Shown in pieces: positions 55,361-62,615 of a stretch of DNA of 64,000 nt; the stretch's first letter is position 1; every line of letters begins with the position of its first letter. The DNA comes from Actinacidiphila guanduensis (lineage in GTDB: Bacteria > Actinomycetota > Actinomycetes > Streptomycetales > Streptomycetaceae). A program made the translations under genes and the position numbers. The notes beneath the pieces are model-generated. The model was not told the origin of the DNA, ran no database searches, and was given only the letters and a program-made list of their open reading frames with translations. Location: NCBI RefSeq assembly GCF_900103985.1, contig NZ_FNIE01000002.1:1-64000 (forward strand), written 5' to 3'.

Positions 55361-55459
55361 CCGCGAGGCCCCCTCGGCTGTGAGCGGCCGCAGCCGTCTG
55401 CGGCCGTCCGCTGCCCTTGCCGTGCGGACCCGTCGGACAGCGCCCGGACCCGGAAGGGG

Positions 55460-56146
55460 TCAGGGCCTGCTCGGCGGGTCCGTCGGCTGCCGGGCCTCGG
55501 TCGCGTCGGGGTGGTGCCAGGCGGTGACGTCGAGGGTGCCGGTGGTGCCGAGGTCCACGGTGAGCGGCACCTTCTGCGGGGCGCCCGCGACCGTCAGCTC
55601 CACCGCGGTGCCGGTCACGGCGGTCACGGTGGAGTCGGTGACGAGGTTGCGCCAGACCAGGGCCGTGATCGCCCGCTCGCCCGGCCGCAGCGTCAGCGTG
55701 GTGGGCGCCGGGTCGTCGATGCCGCCGGTGACGGTGACGCCGTGGTGCACCTCGACGTCGAGCCCGCGCCCGTCACGGCCGAGCACCCGCAGCCGCGGGT
55801 AGCCGCTGATGGTACGGGGCGCGGTGCCGCAGTCGGTCAGGCTGACCGTCACCGCGCGCAGCCCCATGGCCGCGTCGGGCACTCCGAGCGCGGCGCGCAA
55901 CCCCGAGGCGGGGCACGGCAGTCCGGCCGTCCCGGTCGGCTCGTCGACCGGCGGCCCGGGGTACTGTGCGATGCCCGGCGGGGTCGCGGAGCGCGGGGGG
56001 TACGAGGTCGCGGGCCCGGACGGCGCGGCGGCGCCCGGGGTGGTGTGCGCGCCGCAGCCCGCGAGGGCGAGGGCGGCAGCGGCCGCCGCGGCGACCGGTG
56101 CGGCCCGGACGAGACGGCCGTGGGTGCTCCCCCACCGTGTGCTCAC
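55460..56146 (-). CDS. Lipoprotein with DUF4232-like domain
   Basis: A 228-residue exported lipoprotein: signal peptide with lipobox LALAGCG, a Pro/Ser/Thr-rich linker, then a strand-rich domain (LRAVTVSLTDCGTAPRTISG, PTTLTLRPGERAITALVW) that matches the DUF4232 proteins abundant in Streptomyces. Two Cys (PCPASG and TDCGT) may form a disulfide. The function is unknown; cell-surface location is likely. The GTG start lacks a clear ribosome site. Its start is 131 bp from the divergent TerD-vWA gene. Confidence 0.85.
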   Translation of the reverse strand: MSTRWGSTHGRLVRAAPVAAAAAAALALAGCGAHTTPGAAAPSGPATSYPPRSATPPGIAQYPGPPVDEPTGTAGLPCPASGLRAALGVPDAAMGLRAVTVSLTDCGTAPRTISGYPRLRVLGRDGRGLDVEVHHGVTVTGGIDDPAPTTLTLRPGERAITALVWRNLVTDSTVTAVTGTAVELTVAGAPQKVPLTVDLGTTGTLDVTAWHHPDATEARQPTDPPSRP

Positions 56147-56277
56147 CCCGTGATCATCACATATTCGGGACCGGGAACCGCCCCGGAGCCGCGAGGTGTG
56201 ACAAGAATGGGAAGTTCCTCCGCCCCGGCACGGCGGCGCAGGAGCGGAACATTCCGGGCGACAGGGGGAGTTGGACC

Positions 56278-57940
56278 ATGGACGGCGGTATCGCGCTCAC
56301 ACCCGGCGGCAACGCGGCACTCGACGGCCCCGAGGCCCGGGCCGAGGTCACCGCCCGGGGGACGGCCATCGACGTCTCCGCGGTGCTGCTCACCGCGGAG
56401 CGCAAGGTCCGCGGGGACACGGACCTGGTCTTCTACAACCACCCGGCGCAGGACGGCGTCACGGTCGCCGGCGGCACCGTCCGCCTGGACCTGCCGCGCC
56501 TGCCCGCCGCGGTGCACACCGTGGCGGTGGTGGCGAGCGTGGACGCGAACCGCCCGGGCACGACCTTCGACGCGGGCAGCGGCCTGCACGCCGCCGTCAC
56601 CTCGGGCCAGGCCGCCGTCACCTTCACCCCGCCGCCCGCCCGCCTCGGCGAAACCGTCGTCGTGGTCGCCGAGTTCTACCGCCGCGGCCCCGGCTGGAAG
56701 GTCCGCGCGGTGGGCCAGGGCTACGCCGACGGCCTGGCGGGCCTGGCCCGCGACTTCGGCGTGACGGTGGACGAGGCACCGGCACCCGGCGGGCAGGGCG
56801 GCGGTGTTGCCCCGGTGCCGTCCGCGGCGGCAACGCCGGGTCCGGGCGTGAACGGCGAGCCGCGGACGCCCGCGGCCGGATCGTCCGCGGGTCGCCCGCC
56901 CGGCGCCGGTGGTGCCCCAGTGCCGTCCGCCGGGGACCCGGCGCCCTCGTACGGGCAGCCGCCGGTGCCGCCGAGCCCGTACGCACCGGTGCCACCCGCC
57001 GGCGGGCAGGGGTTCGGGCCCCCGCAGACGGCCACCGGGCCGCAGGGCTGGGCGCCCCCGCCCTCGGGAGCGGCCGCGGCCCCCCTGCCCCCACCCCCCG
57101 CCGCGCCCCCGGCACCTCCTGCGCCGTACCCGCCCCAGCGACCCCCGTCCCCCGCAAGCCCGTACGGGCCCCCGCCAGTGCCGCCGGCCGGCGGACCGTA
57201 CGCGCCCCAGCCGCCGCAGCCGCACGTGCCGCAGGCGGCCGCCCCGGCGATCAGCCTGGAGAAGGTGCAGCGCTCCGCCCCCGCGCTGGTGAACCTGTAC
57301 AAGCAGGCGGGGATCTCGCTGCAGAAGCAGGGCATCACGGGGCAGCGGGCGGCGGTGTACCTCGTGATGGACCACTCCGCGAGCATGCGCAGCTACTACC
57401 GGCGCGGCACCATGCAGCACTTGGCCGAGCAGGTGCTCGGGCTCTCGGCGAACCTGGACGACGACGGCGTGGTCCCCCTCGTCTTCTTCAGCAGCAGCGT
57501 CAACCTCGTCTCCGAGATCTCACTCGACAACCACCACGGCCGCCTGGACGCCGTGCACCGCAACCTCCCGTGGGGCGGCACCGCCTACGCCCCCGCCATG
57601 CAGGCCGTCATCGAGCACTACCGCGGCTGCGGCGCCACCGACCCGGCGTTCGTCGTGTTCCAGACCGACGGCGAGCCCTTCGACCGCTCGGAGACCAAGC
57701 GGCTGCTGCAGCAGAGCAGCAAACTGCCGATCTACTGGCAGTTCGTCGGCTTCGGCAACCCCCGCGGCCTGCGCTTCCTGCGCCCTCGACACCCTCAAGG
57801 ACCGCGCCCTGGACAACGCCGGGTTCTTCGCCGCGGGCAAGGACCCGCGCGAGCGCGGCGACGCCGACCTCTACGACTGCCTGATGGCCGGCTTCCCGGC
57901 CTGGCTGCGGGCCGCCCGCGCGGCAGGCGTCGTCCGCTGA
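56278..57940 (+). pseudogene. TerD-vWA domain protein, +1 frameshift near C-terminus
   Basis: Residues 1-165 form a TerD-like calcium-binding domain (KVRGDTDLVFYNHPAQDGVT, FAGSG-like repeats), 165-320 a Pro-rich linker and 320 onward a vWA domain with MIDAS D365-H-S-A-S (VYLVMDHSASMRSYY) and FQTDGEPFD. After GNPRGLRFLR the frame is lost at 57783-57785: one C too many in CGCCCTCG. Skipping it restores LDTLKDRALDNAGFFAAGKD and a stop at 57940 (553 residues). As written, the frame instead runs on without a stop into the next gene and ends at 58980. These proteins belong to tellurite/stress-type ter systems. Sequencing error in a short C-run is quite possible. Confidence 0.85.
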
Positions 57941-57954
57941 CGCCCGGTTGGGGC

Positions 57955-57978
57955 GTGATGTTCCACGTGGAACATCAC
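57955..57978. promoter_or_regulatory. Perfect 24-bp palindrome, parS-like
   Basis: GTGATGTTCCAC followed by its exact complement GTGGAACATCAC. The inner 16 bp, TGTTCCACGTGGAACA, match the bacterial ParB site TGTTTCACGTGAAACA at 14 positions; the two differences are symmetrical. It lies 14 bp after the TerD-vWA stop. Confidence 0.6.
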
Positions 57979-58098
57979 CCGGACCATCCGCCCCCTCCGC
58001 AACCCGCACCGGATACGGCGGGCATAAACCCAACGGCAGCCATGTTGTTACCTGGTTCAGCAGGGGTCGGCACAGCTTCATCGGCCATACTGCTTGCC

Positions 58099-58980
58099 GT
58101 GGAGCAGCGCATAGGTTCGATCACCCCGTCCGTGCCCGCCGCCGGCGTCGACCCGGCGTACATCCCGGGCCTCACGCCCCCGCCCGCCGCGGCGGCGGAC
58201 GAGGCCGCCCCGGAGGCCGCGGAGACCGCGCCGGAGCAGGAAGCGGCGCCGGAGCACCAGGAGGAGTCGGCCGAGCAGCCGACCGGGAGCGCCGTGGCGG
58301 CCGCGGAGGACGCAGCCACCGCGGACGACGCCGACGCCGAGAAGACCGGGAGCGGCGACGCCACCGACACCGCCGAGGAGGAGGAGCCGGAGCCTGACTT
58401 CGTGTGCTCGGACCGCCGCGCGTCCATCACCGTCGACAGCGAGGGCGTCCGCTTCCGCCTCGACGAGGAGGAGGCGGACTTCCGCTGGGACGAACTCGGC
58501 GCCGTCGAGATCGACACCCCGCGCTTCGGCCGCCGCTTCACCGTCACCGTCTACACCACCGAGCGCCGCTGGTACGAGGCCCAGGTCGACGCCCCCTCCC
58601 GCGGCACCCTGAAGCAGTGGGCCGCCGACCTGGACGCCGTCCTGGACCGGCACTTCGAGGACGAGTCCCCGAAGGACGAGGACGCCGAGGCCGCCGAGGG
58701 GTCCGAGGACACGGCGGCCGACGAGTCGGCGGAGACGGAATCCGCGCCGGACGCTGAGGCGACGGCCGAGGCGGAGAGCGCGCCGGAGGACGCGGCCCCG
58801 GAGCCGGTCGAGACCGCGGACGGCACCGCTGCCGAGGCGTCGGACAGCGCCGAGGAGAAGGCCGACGGGAAGGCCGAGGACGAGGCGGACGCTCCCGCGG
58901 CGGCCACGGCGGGCGCGGCCAAGGACGTCAAGAAGTCCCCGGCGAAGCCGGCCCGTTCGCGGGCGTCCCGCAAGGCGTGA
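58099..58980 (+). CDS. Very acidic protein with a small central domain
   Basis: A 293-residue protein. Residues about 25-100 and 190-280 are low-complexity Ala/Glu/Asp; the only folded-looking part is about 105-185 (FVCSDRRASITVDSEGVRFR, DELGAVEIDTPRFGRRFTVT, YEAQVDAPSRGTLKQWAADL), a strand-rich domain I do not recognise. The end is basic (KKSPAKPARSRASRKA) and could bind DNA or other acidic partners. The GTG at 58099 lies 7 nt after a CATACT -10-like hexamer, suggesting a leaderless transcript; an upstream ATG at 58042 lacks a ribosome site. A strong terminator follows. Confidence 0.78.
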   Translation: MEQRIGSITPSVPAAGVDPAYIPGLTPPPAAAADEAAPEAAETAPEQEAAPEHQEESAEQPTGSAVAAAEDAATADDADAEKTGSGDATDTAEEEEPEPDFVCSDRRASITVDSEGVRFRLDEEEADFRWDELGAVEIDTPRFGRRFTVTVYTTERRWYEAQVDAPSRGTLKQWAADLDAVLDRHFEDESPKDEDAEAAEGSEDTAADESAETESAPDAEATAEAESAPEDAAPEPVETADGTAAEASDSAEEKADGKAEDEADAPAAATAGAAKDVKKSPAKPARSRASRKA

Positions 58981-58987
58981 CCACCGG

Positions 58988-59025
58988 AAAGGGCCCGGCT
59001 CCCCGTGAGGGGGGCCGGGCCCTTT
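58988..59025 (+). terminator. Hairpin terminator after acidic protein gene
   Basis: AAAGGGCCCGGC pairs exactly with GCCGGGCCCTTT, extended by a CCCC/GGGG part with one bulge. It starts 8 bp after the stop codon. Confidence 0.85.
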
Positions 59026-59074
59026 GACGTGAGCTGACGTGAGCTGACGTGAACAGCCGTGAGCTGGTGTGAGC
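59025..59074. repeat. 10-bp tandem array abutting terminator
   Basis: Units TGACGTGAGC (twice), TGACGTGAAC, AGCCGTGAGC and TGGTGTGAGC, beginning at the last base of the terminator stem. Confidence 0.82.
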
Positions 59075-59138
59075 AGCCGTACGCCCCCGCACCCGGCCCT
59101 ACGCCGAGGCGCGGCGCCGTCCGTTCCGCCGGCCGGGG

Positions 59139-59591
59139 TCAGCTCCAGCCGTAGAGCTCCTTGAGGCGGTTCACCACCAGGTTGAAGCGGCCGCGGTCCA
59201 GCGCGCACGCCTCGCGGCGCATGCCCTGCTCGTGCAGGCGCATCACGCGGTCGAGGGCGACCCAGGAGTCGCGGCCCTCGCGGTCCCACGGGCCGGCGCC
59301 GATGGCGACCCACTCGCGGTCGTGGTCGTGCCGCTTGCTGGACAGCTGGACGGCGAGCAGCGTGCCGCGCGGCTCGCGGGCGACGACGAGGACCGGCCGG
59401 TCCTTGCCCCGCCCGTCGTTCTCCTCGAAGGGCACCCAGGTCCACACGATCTCGCCCGGGTCCGGGTCGCCGTCGTGGGCGGGCGCGTACTCGGTGCGCA
59501 CCCGGCCCACCTCGCGCGGATCGGCCTCGGTGGTGGCGTGGGGGCCGCTCGCCCCGGGGAAGTCGGCGTGGTTCTCAGCGAAGGTCGTCAC
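59139..59591 (-). CDS. PemK/MazF-like protein
   Basis: A 150-residue protein with the PemK/MazF-type barrel pattern: GEIVWTWVPFEENDGRGKDR, PVLVVAREPRGTLLAVQLSS, and a C-terminal helix with LDRVMRLHEQGM. Family members are sequence-specific RNA endonuclease toxins, but this one has a 50-residue N-terminal extension and no antitoxin gene next to it, so it may be a solitary or non-toxic relative. The GTG at 59591 lies 6 nt after TACGGT, a -10-like hexamer within an inverted repeat, and has no ribosome site, which suggests a leaderless transcript. Confidence 0.8.
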   Translation of the reverse strand: MTTFAENHADFPGASGPHATTEADPREVGRVRTEYAPAHDGDPDPGEIVWTWVPFEENDGRGKDRPVLVVAREPRGTLLAVQLSSKRHDHDREWVAIGAGPWDREGRDSWVALDRVMRLHEQGMRREACALDRGRFNLVVNRLKELYGWS

Positions 59592-59593
59592 GC

Positions 59594-59687
59594 CCGTACC
59601 GTATGGCACCGGGCGCGACGGCCGGGGGCGGGGCACGGCCCGGCCCACCCCGCCCGGACCGTCACACCCCGGTGGCATACGGTACGG
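59594..59687. promoter_or_regulatory. 17-bp inverted repeat around the PemK-like promoter
   Basis: CCGTACCGTATGGCACC (59594-59610) and GGTGGCATACGGTACGG (59671-59687) are inverted copies with 16 of 17 positions matching, 60 bp apart. Each arm contains TACGGT in outward orientation, so they may be two mirror-image promoters or paired operators. Confidence 0.55.
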
Positions 59688-59746
59688 ATCGCCGGGCCCC
59701 GGCAGGCACGTTCAACCGCGGCGCCGGCCGCCGGCGCCGGCCCCTG

Positions 59747-60730
59747 CTACCAGCGGTGGTGCACCTGGGCGCGGATGCGGCGGTCGTACAGGTCGCGCAC
59801 CCCGTCGAGCACGGCCGGCGGCAGCGCGGGCAGGGCGGCCGCCTCGGCGTTGGCGCGGGCCTGGGCGACGGAGCGGGCGCCCGGGATCACCGAGGTGACG
59901 CCGGGCTGCTGGATGATCCAGCGCAGCGCGGTCTGCGCCGGGGTGGCGCCCTCGGGGGCGAGCGCGGCGAACTCGGCGGCGGCCTCCAGGCCGGTCTCGA
60001 AGTCCACCCCGGAGAAGGTCTCGCCCTGGTCGAACGCCTCACCGTGCCGGTTGTAGCTGCGGTGGTCGTCGGCCGGGAAGACGGTCTCGCGGGTGTACTT
60101 GCCGGTGAGCAGGCCGGAGGCGAGCGGCACGCGGGCGATGATGCCGACGCCGGCCTCGGCGGCGGCGGGCAGCACCTCCTCCAGCGGCTTGAGCCGGAAG
60201 GGGTTGAGGATGATCTGCACGCTGGCCACGCCCGGGCGGGCGATGGCGGTCAGCGCCTCCGCGCAGGTCTCGACGCTCACCGCGTAGGCGGCGACGCGCT
60301 GCTCGGCGACGAGAGTGTCCAGCGCGTCGTAGACCGCGTCGCTGGAGTAGACGGCCGTCGGCGGGCAGTGCAGCTGCACCAGGTCGAGGGTGTCGACACC
60401 GAGGTTGGCGCGCGAGCGGTCGTTCCAGGCGCGGAAGTTGTCCAGCACGTAGTTCTCGGGGACCTGGTCCATGCGGCGGCCCATCTTGGTGGCCACGAAG
60501 ATGTCCGCGTCCGGCCGGGACTTCAGGTAGCGGCCGATCAGCTGCTCGCTGCGGCCGTCGCCGTAGACGTCGGCGGTGTCGAAGAAGGTGACCCCCGCCG
60601 CCACGGAGGCGTCCAGCACCGCGACGGCGTCCTCCTCCCGGACCTCGCCCCAGTCGGCGCCCAGCTGCCAGGTGCCCAGACCCACCACCGAGACGTCCCG
60701 CCCGGTGCGACCCAATACGCGCTTCTCCAT
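59747..60730 (-). CDS. Aldo/keto reductase (copy 3)
   Basis: A 327-residue aldo/keto reductase with tetrad D51 and Y56 (FFDTADVYGDGRSE), K82 (VATKMG) and H121 (LVQLHCPP). SVIPGARSVAQARANAEA is the cofactor-binding end. It resembles the general-stress AKR group. The ATG has a GGGTCGGGGG purine run upstream. It does not carry the 32-bp element found before the other two reductases in this window. Confidence 0.93.
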   Translation of the reverse strand: MEKRVLGRTGRDVSVVGLGTWQLGADWGEVREEDAVAVLDASVAAGVTFFDTADVYGDGRSEQLIGRYLKSRPDADIFVATKMGRRMDQVPENYVLDNFRAWNDRSRANLGVDTLDLVQLHCPPTAVYSSDAVYDALDTLVAEQRVAAYAVSVETCAEALTAIARPGVASVQIILNPFRLKPLEEVLPAAAEAGVGIIARVPLASGLLTGKYTRETVFPADDHRSYNRHGEAFDQGETFSGVDFETGLEAAAEFAALAPEGATPAQTALRWIIQQPGVTSVIPGARSVAQARANAEAAALPALPPAVLDGVRDLYDRRIRAQVHHRW

Positions 60731-60759
60731 GCCCCCGACCCTACGTCCCCGCCCGAGCG

Positions 60760-61077
60760 CTACGGCGCCGGGGGCCGCACCTGCGGCAGATGCGCGATGC
60801 GGTCGATCACCGCGACAAGTGCGACGCGCTGGCCTGCGGATATCTCACCGGCGAGATCGGACTCACGGATGTGCGCGTACCGCAGCAGGGAGTAGGTGTC
60901 GAGCGCGGTGAGCGGCCGCACGGCCCGCACGAGGGACGCGACGGGGAGCGCGGCGGCGTCCTCGTCGCCCGAGACGGCCCGGCGCAGCACCCGCTTCAGG
61001 CCGGTGGTGCCCTCGGCCGCGACTTCGCTGAGGACCAGGGCGCGGCGATGGACCGCGTCGGAGCCGTGGAGCGTCAT
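60760..61077 (-). CDS. Uncharacterised 105-residue protein
   Basis: A short, probably helical protein (MTLHGSDAVHRRALVLSEVA, LKRVLRRAVSGDED, YSLLRYAHIRESDLAGEISA). I do not recognise the family. The ATG at 61077 has GGCGAGGCGAG upstream; an earlier ATG ten codons before has none. It ends 30 bp before the aldo/keto reductase start on the same strand and could share its transcript. It is divergent from the holin-superfamily gene. Confidence 0.65.
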   Translation of the reverse strand: MTLHGSDAVHRRALVLSEVAAEGTTGLKRVLRRAVSGDEDAAALPVASLVRAVRPLTALDTYSLLRYAHIRESDLAGEISAGQRVALVAVIDRIAHLPQVRPPAP

Positions 61078-61221
61078 GGCTCGCCTCGCCTTCCGCGTCT
61101 TTCGCACCTTTTGAGTGCTTCACTCCTGAGCGTACGCCCCTCCACCGGCGGCGCCGGGTTTCCGATCCGCGAAGCGGGCAACCCGCACGGACAGGGACCC
61201 CCTGTTGCGGAGGTGACGGAC

Positions 61222-61623
61222 GTGGCGCATGCAAACGGGTCGGCCCGGTCGGTGGGCACCCTGGTCAAGGAGGGCACGGAGCAGCTCTCCGAGCTGGTCC
61301 GGCAGGAGATGAAGCTCGCGCAGGCGGAGCTGGCGCAGAAGGGGAAGAAGGCCGGTGTCGGCGGCGGGCTCTTCGGGGCCGCCGGGCTGCTCGCGTTCTT
61401 CGCCCTGGCGTCCATGATCACGGCGGCCATCGTGGCCGTGGCGATACCGCTGCCGCTGTGGGCGGCCGCGCTCATCATCGCCGGCGGGCTGCTGCTGGTC
61501 GCGGGCATCGCGGCGCTGCTCGGGCGGCGCCAGATGAAGCGGGCGGTGCCGCCGGTGCCCGGCGAGGCGGTGGACAGCGTGCACCAGGACCTGGTGATCC
61601 TGAAGGAGAGGGCCAAGCGATGA
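61222..61623 (+). CDS. Holin superfamily III (DUF1469)-type membrane protein
   Basis: A 133-residue protein with an amphipathic N-terminal helix (EQLSELVRQEMKLAQAELAQ) and two transmembrane segments (GGLFGAAGLLAFFALASMIT, ALIIAGGLLLVAGIAALLG). This layout matches the actinobacterial proteins named after phage holins, which are chromosomal and paired with DUF3618 proteins; no prophage is present. The GTG at 61222 follows GGAGGTGA. Its stop overlaps the next start (ATGA). Confidence 0.87.
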   Translation: MAHANGSARSVGTLVKEGTEQLSELVRQEMKLAQAELAQKGKKAGVGGGLFGAAGLLAFFALASMITAAIVAVAIPLPLWAAALIIAGGLLLVAGIAALLGRRQMKRAVPPVPGEAVDSVHQDLVILKERAKR

Positions 61624-62081
61624 GCCGTACGGACCCGCAGCTCGCCGAGCTGGAGCAGCAGATCGCGCGGACGCGCGAGGCGCTGGGGCAGACCGTGGAG
61701 GAGCTGGCCGCGAAGGTGGACGTGCCCGCGCGGGCCAAGGCGAAGGCGCGGGAGACGGCGGCGCGCCTGCGCGAGGCCCAGGACCACACGCGCAGCCGTG
61801 TCACGCAGGCCGCGGCCGAGACGCGCTCGCGCGCGGAGGAGGCGGCCGCGCAGACGCGTACCCGTGCGACCCAGGCGGCCTCCCGTCTGCGCCCCGGGGG
61901 CGCCTCCGAGCCGACGCCGACCGTCCCGCTCTCCGTCGAGTCCGGCTCCCACCGGGCCCGCCTCGGACCCGCGGCCTCCTCCTCTTCCCGCCGGGTCCCC
62001 CCACCCGCGGTGGCGGGCGCCACCGCCGCGCTGATCGTCGCCGCGGCGATAGTGGCAGCGCGCCGGGCCCGCCGGGCCTGA
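61620..62081 (+). CDS. DUF3618 family protein
   Basis: A 153-residue protein. Residues 1-45 carry the DUF3618 pattern (LAELEQQIARTREALGQTVE, LAAKVDVPARAKAKA), followed by a coiled-coil of Arg/Ala/Thr-rich heptads with repeated TRSR/TRTR units, and a C-terminal transmembrane segment (AVAGATAALIVAAAIVAARR). It overlaps the holin-type gene by 4 bp and is coupled to it. A membrane-associated stress or envelope role is supposed for this pair. Confidence 0.88.
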   Translation: MSRTDPQLAELEQQIARTREALGQTVEELAAKVDVPARAKAKARETAARLREAQDHTRSRVTQAAAETRSRAEEAAAQTRTRATQAASRLRPGGASEPTPTVPLSVESGSHRARLGPAASSSSRRVPPPAVAGATAALIVAAAIVAARRARRA

Positions 62082-62082
62082 C

Positions 62083-62580
62083 CTACGGGGCGGCTCCCCG
62101 CCGCGGGGGTTCCCGTCTCGTCGCCGCCTGCCGCGGCGATCGGGCTACGGGGCGGCATCCCACCGCGGGGGTTCCCGTACGCCGCCGGGTGCCGCCCGGT
62201 GGCCGGTTGCGGGCGCAGTTCCTCCCCCAGAGCTTCGCCTGGGGGTACCCCCAGCGCCCCTTTCGGGTTCCCGTCTGCCCCACGGGGGTCCGATGCCGTC
62301 CTGAGGCCGGTGGCCTCTTCCCGCGCAGTTCCCCGCGCCCCTGAAAACCTCGCCCTTCGTGCGAAGGGCAAGCACCTCAGGGGCGCGGGGAACTGCGCGA
62401 CCAGCCACTGACCGGCCTGAGGCCGGGAAGGGGAGAAGCTCCAGCGGCGGGTTGCCGTTCGTGGGGGCGCTGGGGGTACCCCTGGCGAAGAGCTCTGGGG
62501 GAGGAACTGCGCGGCCAGCCCAATCGCCGCGGCAGGCGGCGACGAGAGGGGAGCCCAACGGCGCATAGCCGCCCCGTAAA
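62083..62580. repeat. Dispersed intergenic repeat cluster, copy 6
   Basis: The 534-bp gap between convergent genes consists of repeat words seen at 4733, 9649, 12672, 30063 and 32095: GCGCAGTTCCCCGCGCCCC and its inverse, CCCCAGAGCTTCGCCTGGGG, GGGGTCCGATGCCGTCC and CGGGGCGGCATCCCACCGCG. No gene is seen. Confidence 0.7.
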
Positions 62581-62615
62581 GCTCAAGGCGGCCCCGTAAG
62601 GCTCAAGGCTAGGGC

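Noticed and set aside
61222..62081. Prophage remnant, because of a holin-type protein
   Set aside because: The holin-superfamily/DUF3618 pair is a normal chromosomal pair in actinobacteria; no phage genes or attachment sites are nearby.
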